From Delphinus delphis (taxonomy: Eukaryota; Chordata; Mammalia; Artiodactyla; Delphinidae), in assembly GCF_949987515.2 (NCBI RefSeq), contig NW_027192651.1:1364001-1428000 (forward strand): a stretch of DNA of 64,000 bases, in the 5' to 3' direction. Numbering within the stretch: position 1 is the stretch's first letter; each line of letters opens with the position of its first letter. Made by a program: the position numbers and the translations under genes. Below are positions 9,476 to 22,110 of the stretch, one piece after another. The notes below the pieces were generated by a model. That model saw only the letters and a program-made list of their open reading frames with translations, did not search any database and was not told the DNA's origin.

Positions 9476-11054
9476 AAATTTAACTCTCATTTCCCACCAG
9501 GAAGAGGAAATAACCAAAGGCTCAGCATGCCGTGGCGGAACCAGATTAGGGCCTGAAGCCATCCTGCGGTGTTGCGGCCAGGTCACAAGAAAGCAAGTTG
9601 AAGAAAGGAGCTCAGGGGCACTGTAATGCACAAACCTGCAGAGTTATAAATGACAGCTATCGTCCAAAAATAGACTGAAGTAAGGCTGCCAAGAGGACTT
9701 GAAAGCGGGGCAGAATTGCAGGAAACCGATTTCAGGAGGTAGACTGGAATTGCATTGATAGCATAGGAAAAGAGGCAGAACGTCCACAATGATGCACTTG
9801 GCCAAAAAGGGCGTATGCGTTTTTTCCTGAATATATTCAGGAAAAAACGCATACGCCCTTTTTGGCCAACCAAGCAAGCTTGCAAAGGAAATCTGCACTA
9901 CAATGAAGTCTCACTTCCCCCCGGTCAAAAGGGCCATCTGAAAAAAGTGTAAAATCCAGAAAGGCAGGACAGGCCATGGAGAATTGGGAGCCTTGTTATG
10001 CTGATGGGCGGGATGTAAATTGCCAACAACCACTCGGGAGAAGTGTATGGTGTTTCCTGAAACATCTAAAAAACACAGCAACAGAGCCTAGGGCACTGCC
10101 ACTTATGGTCCTATAGCTTAGGGAAATTAAAATCAAAAAGACACAGCCACCCCAAAGTTTGGAACGGCTCTGTTTACAAGAACCTCGTTTACAGTACAAG
10201 TTCAACATCACAGAAAGTGAAAAATGGATAAAGAAGTTGTGGTATTTACTTACAAAGCAATATCACTCAGCAATGAAATCTGTGTCATCAGGCCCTTAGC
10301 AGCACAATGAGTGGATTCAGGTATGATGATTCTAACTGAAGTAAGTCACACAGAAAAAGAAACATCATAAGATATCAGTAATACACGGAATGTAAACTTG
10401 GCTACACAGGAACTGAATTACAGAACAGAACAGGGTCTCAAATTTAGAAAACCAACTTATGTTTGCTTAAGGGTAAAGGTGAGTTGTGGTGCTGCATAAA
10501 ACCAGAGATTGAAATGAGCACAGATAAAGTTCCTTAAGTCAAATATGGAATAGACAAGAGCTACTCCTTGCTCAACGAAATGGACTCAACACCGCATATT
10601 AAACGCCTAAGAATGTACCTGACTAGTAAGTATGTTAAAACCTATGGATTGCTATGTCTCTGAAAGAATATCAAGCATGTGTACAGGGGCATAAACGCAG
10701 CAGTGATAGGATTGGAGAGGTTCGGTGAGCAAATGAAGACCCTTTGAAGTCATATTGCATGGTACCCATTACACGGGTCTTAACTCTCCAGGTTTAAGGT
10801 ATTCTTCCTTCAGCTAAAACATGCATGTGGAACCCAAGTATGATCAACCATGTGAACGGGAGACGTGTTCAAATATGTCTCAGTTTTCCTCCCCTGGTAC
10901 TCGGGTGCAACATTCCAGACGCTTTACTAACACTCTCCCCACTTGGAGAGTCAGCGCCTTTAACCTCCTGTTTGGCCCAGTTTGCAATTTCTGCGGAAGA
11001 TGAACAGGAATAGCGAGAACCAATGAGAGACTAGCTGGAGGTGTCTGGACGGGC
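9476..11054 (+). repeat. Satellite monomer 7 (1579 bp)
   Basis: The palindrome at 9798-9869 is perfect. TGTAATGCAC replaces TGTAATTCAC, which removes a stop on the minus strand and lengthens a spurious frame. Other variants are CATTGATAGC, AAACACAGC, TATGTTTGC, GAGTTGTGGTG and CTCTGAAAGAATATC. Confidence 0.95.
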
Positions 11055-12633
11055 AAATTTAACTCTCATTTCCCACCAGGAAGAGGAAATAACCAAAGGC
11101 TCAGCGTGCCGTGCCGGAACCAGATTAGGGCCTGAAGCCATCCTGCGGTGTTGCGGCCAGGTCACAAGAAAGCAAGTTGAAGAAAGGAGCTCAGGGGCAC
11201 TGTAATTCACAAACCTGCAGAGTTATAAATGACAGCTATCGTCCAAAAATAGACTGAAGTAAGGCTGCCAAGAGGACTTGAAAGCGGGGCAGAATTGCAG
11301 GAAACCGATTTCAGGAGGTAGACTGGAATTGCATTGAAAGCATAGGAAAAGAGGCAGAACGTCCACAATGATGCACTTGGCCAAAAAGGGCGTATGCGTT
11401 TTTTCCTGAATATATTCAGGAGAAAACGCATACGCCCTTTTTGGCCAACCAAGCAAGCTTGCAAAGGAAATCTGCACTACAATGAAGTCTCACTTCCCCC
11501 CGGTCAAAAGGGCCATCTGAAAAAAGTGTAAAATCCAGAAAGGCAGGACAGGCCATGGAGAACTGGGAGCCTTGTTATGCTGATGGGCGGGATGTAAATT
11601 GCCAACAACCACTCGGGAGAAGTGTATGGTGTTTCCTGAAACATCTAAAAAACAAAGCAACAGAACCTAGGGCACTTCCACTTATGGTCCTATAGCTTAG
11701 GGAAATTAAAATCAAAAAGACACAGCCACCCCAAAGTTTGGAACGGCTCCGTTTACAAGAACCTCGTTTACAGTACAAGTTCAACATCGCAGAAAGTGAA
11801 AAATGGATAAAGAAGTTGTGGTATTTACTTACAAAGCAATATCACTCAGCAATGAAATCTGTGTCATCAGGCCCTTAGCAGCACAATGAGTGGATTCAGG
11901 TATGATGATTCTAACTGAAGTAAGTCACACAGAAAAAGAAACATCATAAGATATCAGTAATACATGGAATGTAAACTTGGCTACACAGGAACTGAATTAC
12001 AGAACAGAACAGGGACTCAAATTTAGAAAACCAACTTATGCTTGCTTAAGGGTAAAGGTGAGTTGGGGTGCTGCATAAAACCAGAGATTGAAATGAGCAC
12101 AGATAAAGTTCCTTAAGTCAAATATGGAATAGACAAGAGCTACTCCTTGCTCAACGAAATGGACTCAACACCGCATATTAAACACCTAAGAATGTACCTG
12201 ACTAGTAAGTATCTTAAAACCTATGGATTGCTATGTCTCCGAAAGAGAATCAAGCATGTGTACAGGGGCATTAATGCAGCAGTGATAGGATTGGAGAGGT
12301 TCGGTGAGCAAATGAAGACCCTTTGAAGTCATATTGCATGGTACCCATTACACGGGTCTTAACTCTCCAGGTTTAAGGTATTCTTCCTTCAGCTAAAACA
12401 TGCATGTGGAACCCAAGTATGATCAACCATGTGAACGGGAGACGTGTTCAAATATGTCTCAGTTTTCCTCCCCTGGTACTCGGGTGCAACATTCCAGACG
12501 CTTTACTAACACTCTCCCCACTTGGAGAGTCAGCGCCTTTAACCTCCTGTTTGGCCCAGTTTGCAATTTCTGTGGAAGATGAACAGGAATAGCGAGAACC
12601 AATGAGAGACTAGCTGGAGGTGTCTGGACGGGC
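11055..12633 (+). repeat. Satellite monomer 8 (1579 bp)
   Basis: The palindrome at 11377-11448 has one mismatch, G at 11422. Variants are GGCTCCGTTTAC, TACATGGAATG, CAGGGACTC and AACACCTAAG. From 12185 on it joins the dimer repeat, with GGCATTAATGC and TTCTGTGGAAG, also seen in unit 10. Confidence 0.95.
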
Positions 12634-14213
12634 AAATTTAACTCTCATTTCCCACCAGGAAGAGGAAATAACCAAAGGCTCAGCGTGCCGTGCCGGAACC
12701 AGATTAGGGCCTGAAGCCATCCTGCGGTGTTGCGGCCAGGTCACAAGAAAGCAAGTTGAAGAAAGGAGCTCAGGGGCACTGTAATTCACAAACCTGCAGA
12801 GTTATAAATGACAGCTATCGTCCAAAAATAGACTGAAGTAAGGCTGCCAAGAGGACTTGAAAGCGGGGCAGAATTGCAGGAAACCGATTTCAGGAGGTAG
12901 ACTGGAATTGCTTTGAAAGCATAGGAAAAGAGGCAGAACGTCCACAATGATGCACTTGGCCAAAAAGGGCGTATGCGTTTTTTCCTGAATATATTCAAGA
13001 AAAAACGCATACGCCCTTTTTGGCCAACCAAGCAAGCTTGCAAAGGAAATCTGCACTACAATGAAGTCTCACTTCCCCCCGGTCAAAAGGGCCATCTGAA
13101 AAAAGTGTAAAATCCAGAATGGCAGGACAGGCCATGGAGAACTGGGAGCCTTGTTATTCTGATGGGCGGGATGTAAATTGCCAACAACCACTCGGGAGAA
13201 GTATATGGTGTTTCCTGAAACATCTAAAAAACAAAGCAACAGAACCTAGGGCACTTCCACTTATGGTCCTATAGCTTAGGGAAATTAAAATCAAAAAGAC
13301 ACAGCCACCCCAAAGTTTGGAATGGCTCTGTTTACAAGAACCTCGTTTACAGTACAAGTTCAACATCGCAGAAAGTGAAAAATGGATAAAGAAGTTGTGG
13401 TATTTACTTACAAAGCAATATCACTCAGCAATGAAATCTATGTCATCAGGCCCTTAGCAGCACAATGAGTGGATTCAGGTATGATGATTCTAACTGAAAT
13501 AAGTCACACAGAAAAAGAAACATCATAAGATATCACTAATACACGGAATGTAATCTTGGCTACACAGGAACTGAATTCCAAAACAGAACAGGGTCTCAAA
13601 TTTAGAAAACCAACTTATGCTTGCTTAAGTGTAAAGGTGAGTTGGGGTGCTGCATAAAACCAGAGATTGAAATGAGCACAGATAAAGTTCCTTAAGTCAA
13701 ATATGGAATAGACAAGAGCTACTCCTTGCTCAACGAAATGGACTCAACACCGCATATTAAACGCCTAAGAATGTACCTGACTAGTAAGTATCTTAAAACC
13801 TATGGATTGCTATGTCTCCGAAAGAGAATCAAGCATGTGTACAGGGGCATAAACGCAGCAGTGATAGGATTGGAGAGGTTCGGTGAGCAAATGAAGACCC
13901 TTTGAAGTCATATTGCATGGTACCCATTCCACGGGTTTCAACTACCCAGGTTTAAGGTATTCTTCCTTCAGCTAAAACATGCATGTGGAACCTAGAGTAT
14001 GATCAACCATGTGATCGGGAGACGTGTTCAAATATGTCTCAGTTTTCGTACCCTGGTACTCGGGTGCAACATTCCAGACGCTTTACTAACACTCTCCCCA
14101 CTTGGACAGTCAGTCCCTTTAACCTCCTGTTTGGCCCAGTTTGCAATTTCTGCGGAAGATGAACAGGAATAGCGAGAACCAATGAGAGGCTAGCTGGAGG
14201 TGTCTGGACGGGC
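12634..14213 (+). repeat. Satellite monomer 9 (1580 bp), dimer type A
   Basis: The palindrome at 12956-13027 has one mismatch, A at 12998 (TTCAAG). Variants are TTGCTTTGAAAG, CAGAATGGCAGG, TTGTTATTCTG, AGTATATGG and AATGTAATCTTGG. The tail is GATCGGG/TTCGTACC with CTTGGACAGTC. Confidence 0.95.
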
Positions 14214-15792
14214 AAATTTAACTCTCATTTCCCACGAGGAAGAGGAATTAACCAAAGGCTCAGCGTGCCATGCCGGAACCAGATTAGGGCCTGAAGCCAT
14301 CCTGCGGTGTTGCGGCCAGGTCACAAGAAAGCGAGTTGAAGAAAGGAGCTCAGGGGCACTGTAATTCACAAACCTGCAGAGTTATAAATGACAGCTATCG
14401 TCCAAAAATAGACTGAAGTAAGGCTGCCAAGAGGACTTGAAAGCGGGGCAGAATTGCAGGAAACCGATTTCAGGAGGTAGACTGGAATTGCATTGAAAGC
14501 ATAGGAAAAGAGGCAGAACGTCCACAATGATGCACTTGGCCAAAAAGGGCGTATGCGTTTTTTCCTGAATATATTCAGGAAAAAACGCATACGCCCTTTT
14601 TGGCCAACCAAGCAAAGTTGCAAAGGAAATGTGCACTACAATGAAGTCTCACTTCCCCCCAGTCAAAAGGGCCATCTGAAAAAAGTGTAAAATCCAGAAA
14701 GGCAGGACAGGCCATGGAGAACTGGGAGCCTTGTTATGCTGATGGGCGGGATGTAAATTGCCAACAACCACTCGGGAGAAGTGTATGGTGTTTCCTGAAA
14801 CATCTAAAAAACACAGCAACAGAGCCTAGGGCACTGCCACTTATGGTCCTATAGCTTAGGGAAATTAAAATCAAAACGACACAGCCACCCCAAAGTTTGG
14901 GACGGCTCTGTTTACAAGAACCTCGTTTACAGTACAAGTTCAACATCGCAGAAAGTGAAAAATGGATAAAGAAGTTGTGGTATTTACTTACAAAGCAATA
15001 TCACTCAGCAATGAAATCTGTGTCATCAGGCCCTTAGCAGCACAATGAGTGGATTCAGGTATGATGATTCTAACTGAAGTAAGTCACACAGAAAAAGAAA
15101 CATCATAAGATATCAGTAATACATGGAATGTAAACTTGGCTACACAGGAACTGAATTACAGAACAGAACAGGGTCTCAAATTTAGAAAACCAACTTATGC
15201 TTGCTTAAGGGGAAAGGTGAGTTGGGGTGCTGCATAAAACCAGAGATTGAAATGAGCACAGATAAAGTTCCTTAAGTCAAATATGGAATAGACAAGAGCT
15301 ACTCCTTGCTCAACGAAATGGACTCAACACCGCATATTAAACGCCTAAGAATGTACCTGACTAGTAAGTATCTTAAAACCTATGGATTGCTATGTCTCCG
15401 AAAGAGAATCAAGCATGTGTACAGGGGCATTAATGCAGCAGTGATAGGATTGGAGAGGTTCGGTGAGCAAATGAAGACCCTTTGAAGTCATATTGCATGG
15501 TACCCATTACACGGGTCTTAACTCTCCAGGTTTAAGGTATTCTTCCTTCAGCTAAAACATGCATGTGGAACCCAAGTATGATCAACCATGTGAACGGGAG
15601 ACGTGTTCAAATATGTCTCAGTTTTCCTCCCCTGGTACTCGGGTGCAACATTCCAGACGCTTTACTAACACTCTCCCCACTTGGAGAGTCAGCGCCTTTA
15701 ACCTCCTGTTTGGCCCAGTTTGCAATTTCTGTGGAAGATGAACAGGAATAGCGAGAACCAATGAGAGACTAGCTGGAGGTGTCTGGACGGGC
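14214..15792 (+). repeat. Satellite monomer 10 (1579 bp), dimer type B
   Basis: The palindrome at 14536-14607 is perfect, but the adjacent HindIII palindrome is lost (CAAAGTTGC). Variants are CCCACGAGGAAG, GTGCCATGCC, CCCCCCAGTC, AAACACAGC and CAAAACGAC. The tail is CCCAAG/GAACGGG with TTCTGTGGAAG. Confidence 0.95.
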
Positions 15793-17372
15793 AAATTTAA
15801 CTCTCATTTCCCACCAGGAAGAGGAAATAACCAAAGGCTCAGCGTGCCGTGCCGGAACCAGATTAGGGCCTGAAGCCATCCTGCGGTGTTGCGGCCAGGT
15901 CACAAGAAAGCAAGTTGAAGAAAGGAGCTCAGGGGCACTGTAATTCACAAACCTGCAGAGTTATAAATGACAGCTATCGTCCAAAAATAGACTGAAGTAA
16001 GGCTGCCAAGAGGACTTGAAAGCGGGGCAGAATTGCAGGAAACCGATTTCAGGAGGTAGACTGGAATTGCTTTGAAAGCATAGGAAAAGAGGCAGAACGT
16101 CCACAATGATGCACTTGGCCAAAAAGGGCGTATGCGTTTTTTCCTGAATATATTCAAGAAAAAACGCATACGCCCTTTTTGGCCAACCAAGCAAGCTTGC
16201 AAAGGAAATCTGCACTACAATGAAGTCTCACTTCCCCCCGGTCAAAAGGGCCATCTGAAAAAAGTGTAAAATCCAGAATGGCAGGACAGGCCATGGAGAA
16301 CTGGGAGCCTTGTTATTCTGATGGGCGGGATGTAAATTGCCAACAACCACTCGGGAGAAGTATATGGTGTTTCCTGAAACATCTAAAAAACAAAGCAACA
16401 GAACCTAGGGCACTTCCACTTATGGTCCTATAGCTTAGGGAAATTAAAATCAAAAAGACACAGCCACCCCAAAGTTTGGAATGGCTCTGTTTACAAGAAC
16501 CTCGTTTACAGTACAAGTTCAACATCGCAGAAAGTGAAAAATGGATAAAGAAGTTGTGGTATTTACTTACAAAGCAATATCACTCAGCAATGAAATCTAT
16601 GTCATCAGGCCCTTAGCAGCACAATGAGTGGATTCAGGTATGATGATTCTAACTGAAATAAGTCACACAGAAAAAGAAACATCATAAGATATCACTAATA
16701 CACGGAATGTAATCTTGGCTACACAGGAACTGAATTCCAAAACAGAACAGGGTCTCAAATTTAGAAAACCAACTTATGCTTGCTTAAGTGTAAAGGTGAG
16801 TTGGGGTGCTGCATAAAACCAGAGATTGAAATGAGCACAGATAAAGTTCCTTAAGTCAAATATGGAATAGACAAGAGCTACTCCTTGCTCAACGAAATGG
16901 ACTCAACACCGCATATTAAACGCCTAAGAATGTACCTGACTAGTAAGTATCTTAAAACCTATGGATTGCTATGTCTCCGAAAGAGAATCAAGCATGTGTA
17001 CAGGGGCATAAACGCAGCAGTGATAGGATTGGAGAGGTTCGGTGAGCAAATGAAGACCCTTTGAAGTCATATTGCATGGTACCCATTCCACGGGTTTCAA
17101 CTACCCAGGTTTAAGGTATTCTTCCTTCAGCTAAAACATGCATGTGGAACCTAGAGTATGATCAACCATGTGATCGGGAGACGTGTTCAAATATGTCTCA
17201 GTTTTCGTACCCTGGTACTCGGGTGCAACATTCCAGACGCTTTACTAACACTCTCCCCACTTGGACAGTCAGTCCCTTTAACCTCCTGTTTGGCCCAGTT
17301 TGCAATTTCTGCGGAAGATGAACAGGAATAGCGAGAACCAATGAGAGGCTAGCTGGAGGTGTCTGGACGGGC
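15793..17372 (+). repeat. Satellite monomer 11 (1580 bp), dimer type A
   Basis: I found no base that differs from unit 9. The palindrome is at 16115-16186, with the same single arm mutation, so that mutation was copied with the unit. Confidence 0.95.
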
Positions 17373-18951
17373 AAATTTAACTCTCATTTCCCACGAGGAA
17401 GAGGAATTAACCAAAGGCTCAGCGTGCCATGCCGGAACCAGATTAGGGCCTGAAGCCATCCTGCGGTGTTGCGGCCAGGTCACAAGAAAGCGAGTTGAAG
17501 AAAGGAGCTCAGGGGCACTGTAATTCACAAACCTGCAGAGTTATAAATGACAGCTATCGTCCAAAAATAGACTGAAGTAAGGCTGCCAAGAGGACTTGAA
17601 AGCGGGGCAGAATTGCAGGAAACCGATTTCAGGAGGTAGACTGGAATTGCATTGAAAGCATAGGAAAAGAGGCAGAACGTCCACAATGATGCACTTGGCC
17701 AAAAAGGGCGTATGCGTTTTTTCCTGAATATATTCAGGAAAAAACGCATACGCCCTTTTTGGCCAACCAAGCAAAGTTGCAAAGGAAATGTGCACTACAA
17801 TGAAGTCTCACTTCCCCCCAGTCAAAAGGGCCATCTGAAAAAAGTGTAAAATCCAGAAAGGCAGGACAGGCCATGGAGAACTGGGAGCCTTGTTATGCTG
17901 ATGGGCGGGATGTAAATTGCCAACAACCACTCGGGAGAAGTGTATGGTGTTTCCTGAAACATCTAAAAAACACAGCAACAGAGCCTAGGGCACTGCCACT
18001 TATGGTCCTATAGCTTAGGGAAATTAAAATCAAAACGACACAGCCACCCCAAAGTTTGGGACGGCTCTGTTTACAAGAACCTCGTTTACAGTACAAGTTC
18101 AACATCGCAGAAAGTGAAAAATGGATAAAGAAGTTGTGGTATTTACTTACAAAGCAATATCACTCAGCAATGAAATCTGTGTCATCAGGCCCTTAGCAGC
18201 ACAATGAGTGGATTCAGGTATGATGATTCTAACTGAAGTAAGTCACACAGAAAAAGAAACATCATAAGATATCAGTAATACATGGAATGTAAACTTGGCT
18301 ACACAGGAACTGAATTACAGAACAGAACAGGGTCTCAAATTTAGAAAACCAACTTATGCTTGCTTAAGGGGAAAGGTGAGTTGGGGTGCTGCATAAAACC
18401 AGAGATTGAAATGAGCACAGATAAAGTTCCTTAAGCCAAATATGGAATAGACAAGAGCTACTCCTTGCTCAACGAAATGGACTCAACACCGCATATTAAA
18501 CGCCTAAGAATGTACCTGACTAGTAAGTATCTTAAAACCTATGGATTGCTATGTCTCCGAAAGAGAATCAAGCATGTGTACAGGGGCATTAATGCAGCAG
18601 TGATAGGATTGGAGAGGTTCGGTGAGCAAATGAAGACCCTTTGAAGTCATATTGCATGGTACCCATTACACGGGTCTTAACTCTCCAGGTTTAAGGTATT
18701 CTTCCTTCAGCTAAAACATGCATGTGGAACCCAAGTATGATCAACCATGTGAACGGGAGACGTGTTCAAATATGTCTCAGTTTTCCTCCCCTGGTACTCG
18801 GGTGCAACATTCCAGACGCTTTACTAACACTCTCCCCACTTGGAGAGTCAGCGCCTTTAACCTCCTGTTTGGCCCAGTTTGCAATTTCTGCGGAAGATGA
18901 ACAGGAATAGCGAGAACCAATGAGAGACTAGCTGGAGGTGTCTGGACGGGC
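17373..18951 (+). repeat. Satellite monomer 12 (1579 bp), dimer type B
   Basis: It matches unit 10 up to 18435, then differs at 18436 (TTAAGCCAAA) and by TTCTGCGGAAG. The palindrome at 17695-17766 is perfect and the neighbouring HindIII site is lost. Confidence 0.95.
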
Positions 18952-20531
18952 AAATTTAACTCTCATTTCCCACCTGGAAGAGGAAATAACCAAAGGCTCA
19001 GCGTGCCGTGCCGGAACCAGATTAGGGCCTGAAGCCATCCTGCGGTGTTGCGGCCAGCTCAAAAGAAAGCAAGTTGAAGAAAGGAGCTCAGGGGCACTGT
19101 AATTCACAAACCTGCAGAGTTATAAATGACAGCTATCGTCCAAAAATAGACTGAAGTAAGGCTGCCAAGAGGACTTGAAAGCGGGGCAGAATTGCAGGAA
19201 ACCGATTTCAGGAGGTAGACTGGAATTGCATTGAAAGCATAGGAAAAGAGGCAGAACGTCCACAATGATGCACTTGGCCAAAAAGGGCGTATGCGTTTTT
19301 TCCTGAATATACTCAAGAAAAAACGCATACGCCCTTTTTGGCCAACCAAGCAAGCTTGCAAAGGAAATCTGCACTACAATGAAGTCTCACTTCCCCCCGG
19401 TCAAAAGGGCCATCTGAAAAAAGTGTAAAATCCAGAATGGCAGGACAGGCCATGGAGAACTGGGAGCCTTGTTATTCTGATGGGCGGGATGTAAATTGCC
19501 AACAACCACTCGGGAGAAGTATATGGTGTTTCCTGATACATCTAAAAAACAAAGCAACAGAACCTAGGGCACTTCCACTTATGGTCCTATAGCTTAGGGA
19601 AATTAAAATCAAAAAGACACAGCCACCCCAAAGTTTGGAATGGCTCTGTTTACAAGAACCTCGTTTACAGTACAAGTTCAACATCGCAGAAAGTGAAAAA
19701 TGGATAAAGAAGTTGTGGTATTTACTTACAAAGCAATATCACTCAGCAATGAAATCTATGTCATCAGGCCCTTAGCAGCACAATGAGTGGATTCAGGTAT
19801 GATGATTCTAACTGAAATAAGTCACACAGAAAAAGAAACATCATAAGATATCACTAATACACGGAATGTAATCTTGGCTACACAGGAACTGAATTCCAAA
19901 ACAGAACAGGGTCTCAAATTTAGAAAACCAACTTATGCTTGCTTAAGTGTAAAGGTGAGTTGGGGTGCTGCATAAAACCAGAGATTGAAATGAGCACAGA
20001 TAAAGTTCCTTAAGTCAAATATGGAATAGACAAGAGCTACTCCTTGCTCAACGAAATGGACTCAACACCGCATATTAAACGCCTAAGAATGTACCTGACT
20101 AGTAAGTATCTTAAAACCTATGGATTGCTATGTCTCCGAAAGAGAATCAAGCATGTGTACAGGGGCATAAACGCAGCAGTGATAGGATTGGAGAGGTTCG
20201 GTGAGCAAATGAAGACCCTTTGAAGTCATATTGCATGGTACCCATTCCACGGGTTTCAACTCTCCAGGTTTAAGGTATTCTTCCTTCAGCTAAAACATGC
20301 ATGTGGAACCTAGAGTATGATCAACCATGTGATCGGGAGACGTGTTCAAATATGTCTCAGTTTTCGTACCCTGGTACTCGGGTGCAACATTCCAGACGCT
20401 TTACTAACACTCTCCCCACTTGGACAGTCAGTCCCTTTAACCTCCTGTTTGGCCCAGTTTGCAATTTCTGCGGAAGATGAACAGGAATAGCGAGAACCAA
20501 TGAGAGGCTAGCTGGAGGTGTCTGGACGGGC
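18952..20531 (+). repeat. Satellite monomer 13 (1580 bp), dimer type A variant
   Basis: The palindrome at 19274-19345 has two changes: C at 19312 (private) and A at 19316 (shared with units 9 and 11). Other variants are CCCACCTGGAAG, CAGCTCAAAAG and CCTGATACATC. Confidence 0.95.
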
Positions 20532-22110
20532 AAATTTAACTCTCATTTCCCACGAGGAAGAGGAATTAACCAAAGGCTCAGCGTGCCATGCCGGAACCAG
20601 ATTAGGGCCTGAAGCCATCCTGCGGTGTTGCGGCCAGGTCACAAGAAAGCGAGTTGAAGAAAGGAGCTCAGGGGCACTGTAATTCACAAACCTGCAGAGT
20701 TATAAATGACAGCTATCGTCCAAAAATAGACTGAAGTAAGGCTGCCAAGAGGACTTGAAAGCGGGGCAGAATTGCAGGAAACCGATTTCAGGAGGTAGAC
20801 TGGAATTGCATTGAAAGCATAGGAAAAGAGGCAGAACGTCCACAATGATGCACTTGGCCAAAAAGGGCGTATGCGTTTTTTCCTGAATATATTCAGGAAA
20901 AAACGCATACGCCCTTTTTGGCCAACCAAGCAAAGTTGCAAAGGAAATGTGCACTACAATGAAGTCTCACTTCCCCCCAGTCAAAAGGGCCATCTGAAAA
21001 AAGTGTAAAATCCAGAAAGGCAGGACAGGCCATGGAGAACTGGGAGCCTTGTTATGCTGATGGGCGGGATGTAAATTGCCAACAACCACTCGGGAGAAGT
21101 GTATGGTGTTTCCTGAAACATCTAAAAAACAAAGCAACAGAGCCTAGGGCACTGCCACTTATGGTCCTATAGCTTAGGGAAATTAAAATCAAAAAGACAC
21201 AGCCACCCCAAAGTTTGGAACGGCTCTGTTTACAAGAACCTCGTTTACAGTACAAGTTCAACATCGCAGAAAGTGAAAAAGGGATAAAGAAGATGTGGTA
21301 TTTACTTACTAAGCAATATCACTCAGCAATGAAATCTATGTCATCAGGCCCTTAGCATCACAATGAGTGGATTCAGGTATGATGATTCTAACTGAAATAA
21401 GTCACACAGAAAAAGAAACATCATAAGATATCAGTAATACACGGAATGTAAACTTGGCTACACAGGAACTGAATTACAGAACAGAACAGGGTCTCAAATT
21501 TAGAAAACCAACTTATGCTTGCTTAAGTGTAAAGGTGAGTTGGGTTGCTGCATAAAACCAGAGATTGAAATGAGCACAGATAAAGTTCCTTAAGTCAAAT
21601 ATGGAATAGACAAGAGCTACTCCTTGCTCAACGAAATGGACTCAACACCGCATATTAAACGCCTAAGAATGTACCTGACTAGTAAGTATCTTAAAACCTA
21701 TGGATTGCTATGTCTCCGAAAGAGAATCAAGCATGTGTACAGGGGCATTAATGTAGCAGTGATAGGATTGGAGAGGTTCGGTGAGCAAATGAAGACCCTT
21801 TGAAGTCATCTTGCATGGTACCCATTACACGGGTCTCAACTCTCCAGGTTTAAGGTATTCTTCCTTCAGCTAAAACATGCATGTGGAACCCAAGTATGAT
21901 CAACCATGTGAACGGGAGACGTGTTCAAATATGTCTCAGTTTTCCTCCCCTGGTACTCGGGTGCAACATTCCAGATGCTTTACTAACACTCTCCCCACTT
22001 GGAGAGTCAGCGCCTTTAACCTCCTGTTTGGCCCAGTTTGCAATTTCTGCGGAAGATGAACAGGAATAGCGAGAACCAATGAGAGACTAGCTGGAGGTGT
22101 CTGGACGGGC
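20532..22110 (+). repeat. Satellite monomer 14 (1579 bp), dimer type B then mosaic
   Basis: The palindrome at 20854-20925 is perfect and the HindIII site is lost, as in units 10 and 12. The L1-derived half switches subtype after about 21120. Private variants are GAAAAAGGGATAAAG, TTACTTACTAAGC, GGCATTAATGTAGC and CAGATGCTTT. Confidence 0.95.

Larger units (their letters stand above)
12185..18435 (+). repeat. Higher-order repeat: two copies of a 3159-bp dimer
   Basis: 12185-15276 and 15344-18435 look identical at every base I compared, over about 3.09 kb at an offset of 3159. Shared private variants include TTGCTTTGAAAGC, CCAGAATGGCAGG, CTTGGACAGTC, CCCACGAGGAAG, CAAAACGACAC and GGCATTAATGCAG. 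The match ends at 15277/18436 (T/C) and starts after 12184/15343 (A/G). Units 9 and 11 are one monomer type, and units 10 and 12 the other. A third, more diverged dimer follows at 18952-22110. Confidence 0.92.
18952..22110 (+). repeat. Third, diverged copy of the 3159-bp dimer
   Basis: Units 13 and 14 repeat the 9/10 and 11/12 pair. They share the mutated palindrome arm of units 9 and 11, the lost HindIII site of units 10 and 12 (CAAAGTTGC), CTTGGACAGTC and CCCACGAGG. They differ by CCCACCTGGAAG, CAGCTCAAAAG, ATACTCAAG and CTGATACATC. From about 21120 onward, unit 14 switches to another subtype (AAACAAAGC, CAAAAAGAC, TTAGCATCACAATG), so the copy is a mosaic. Confidence 0.82.
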
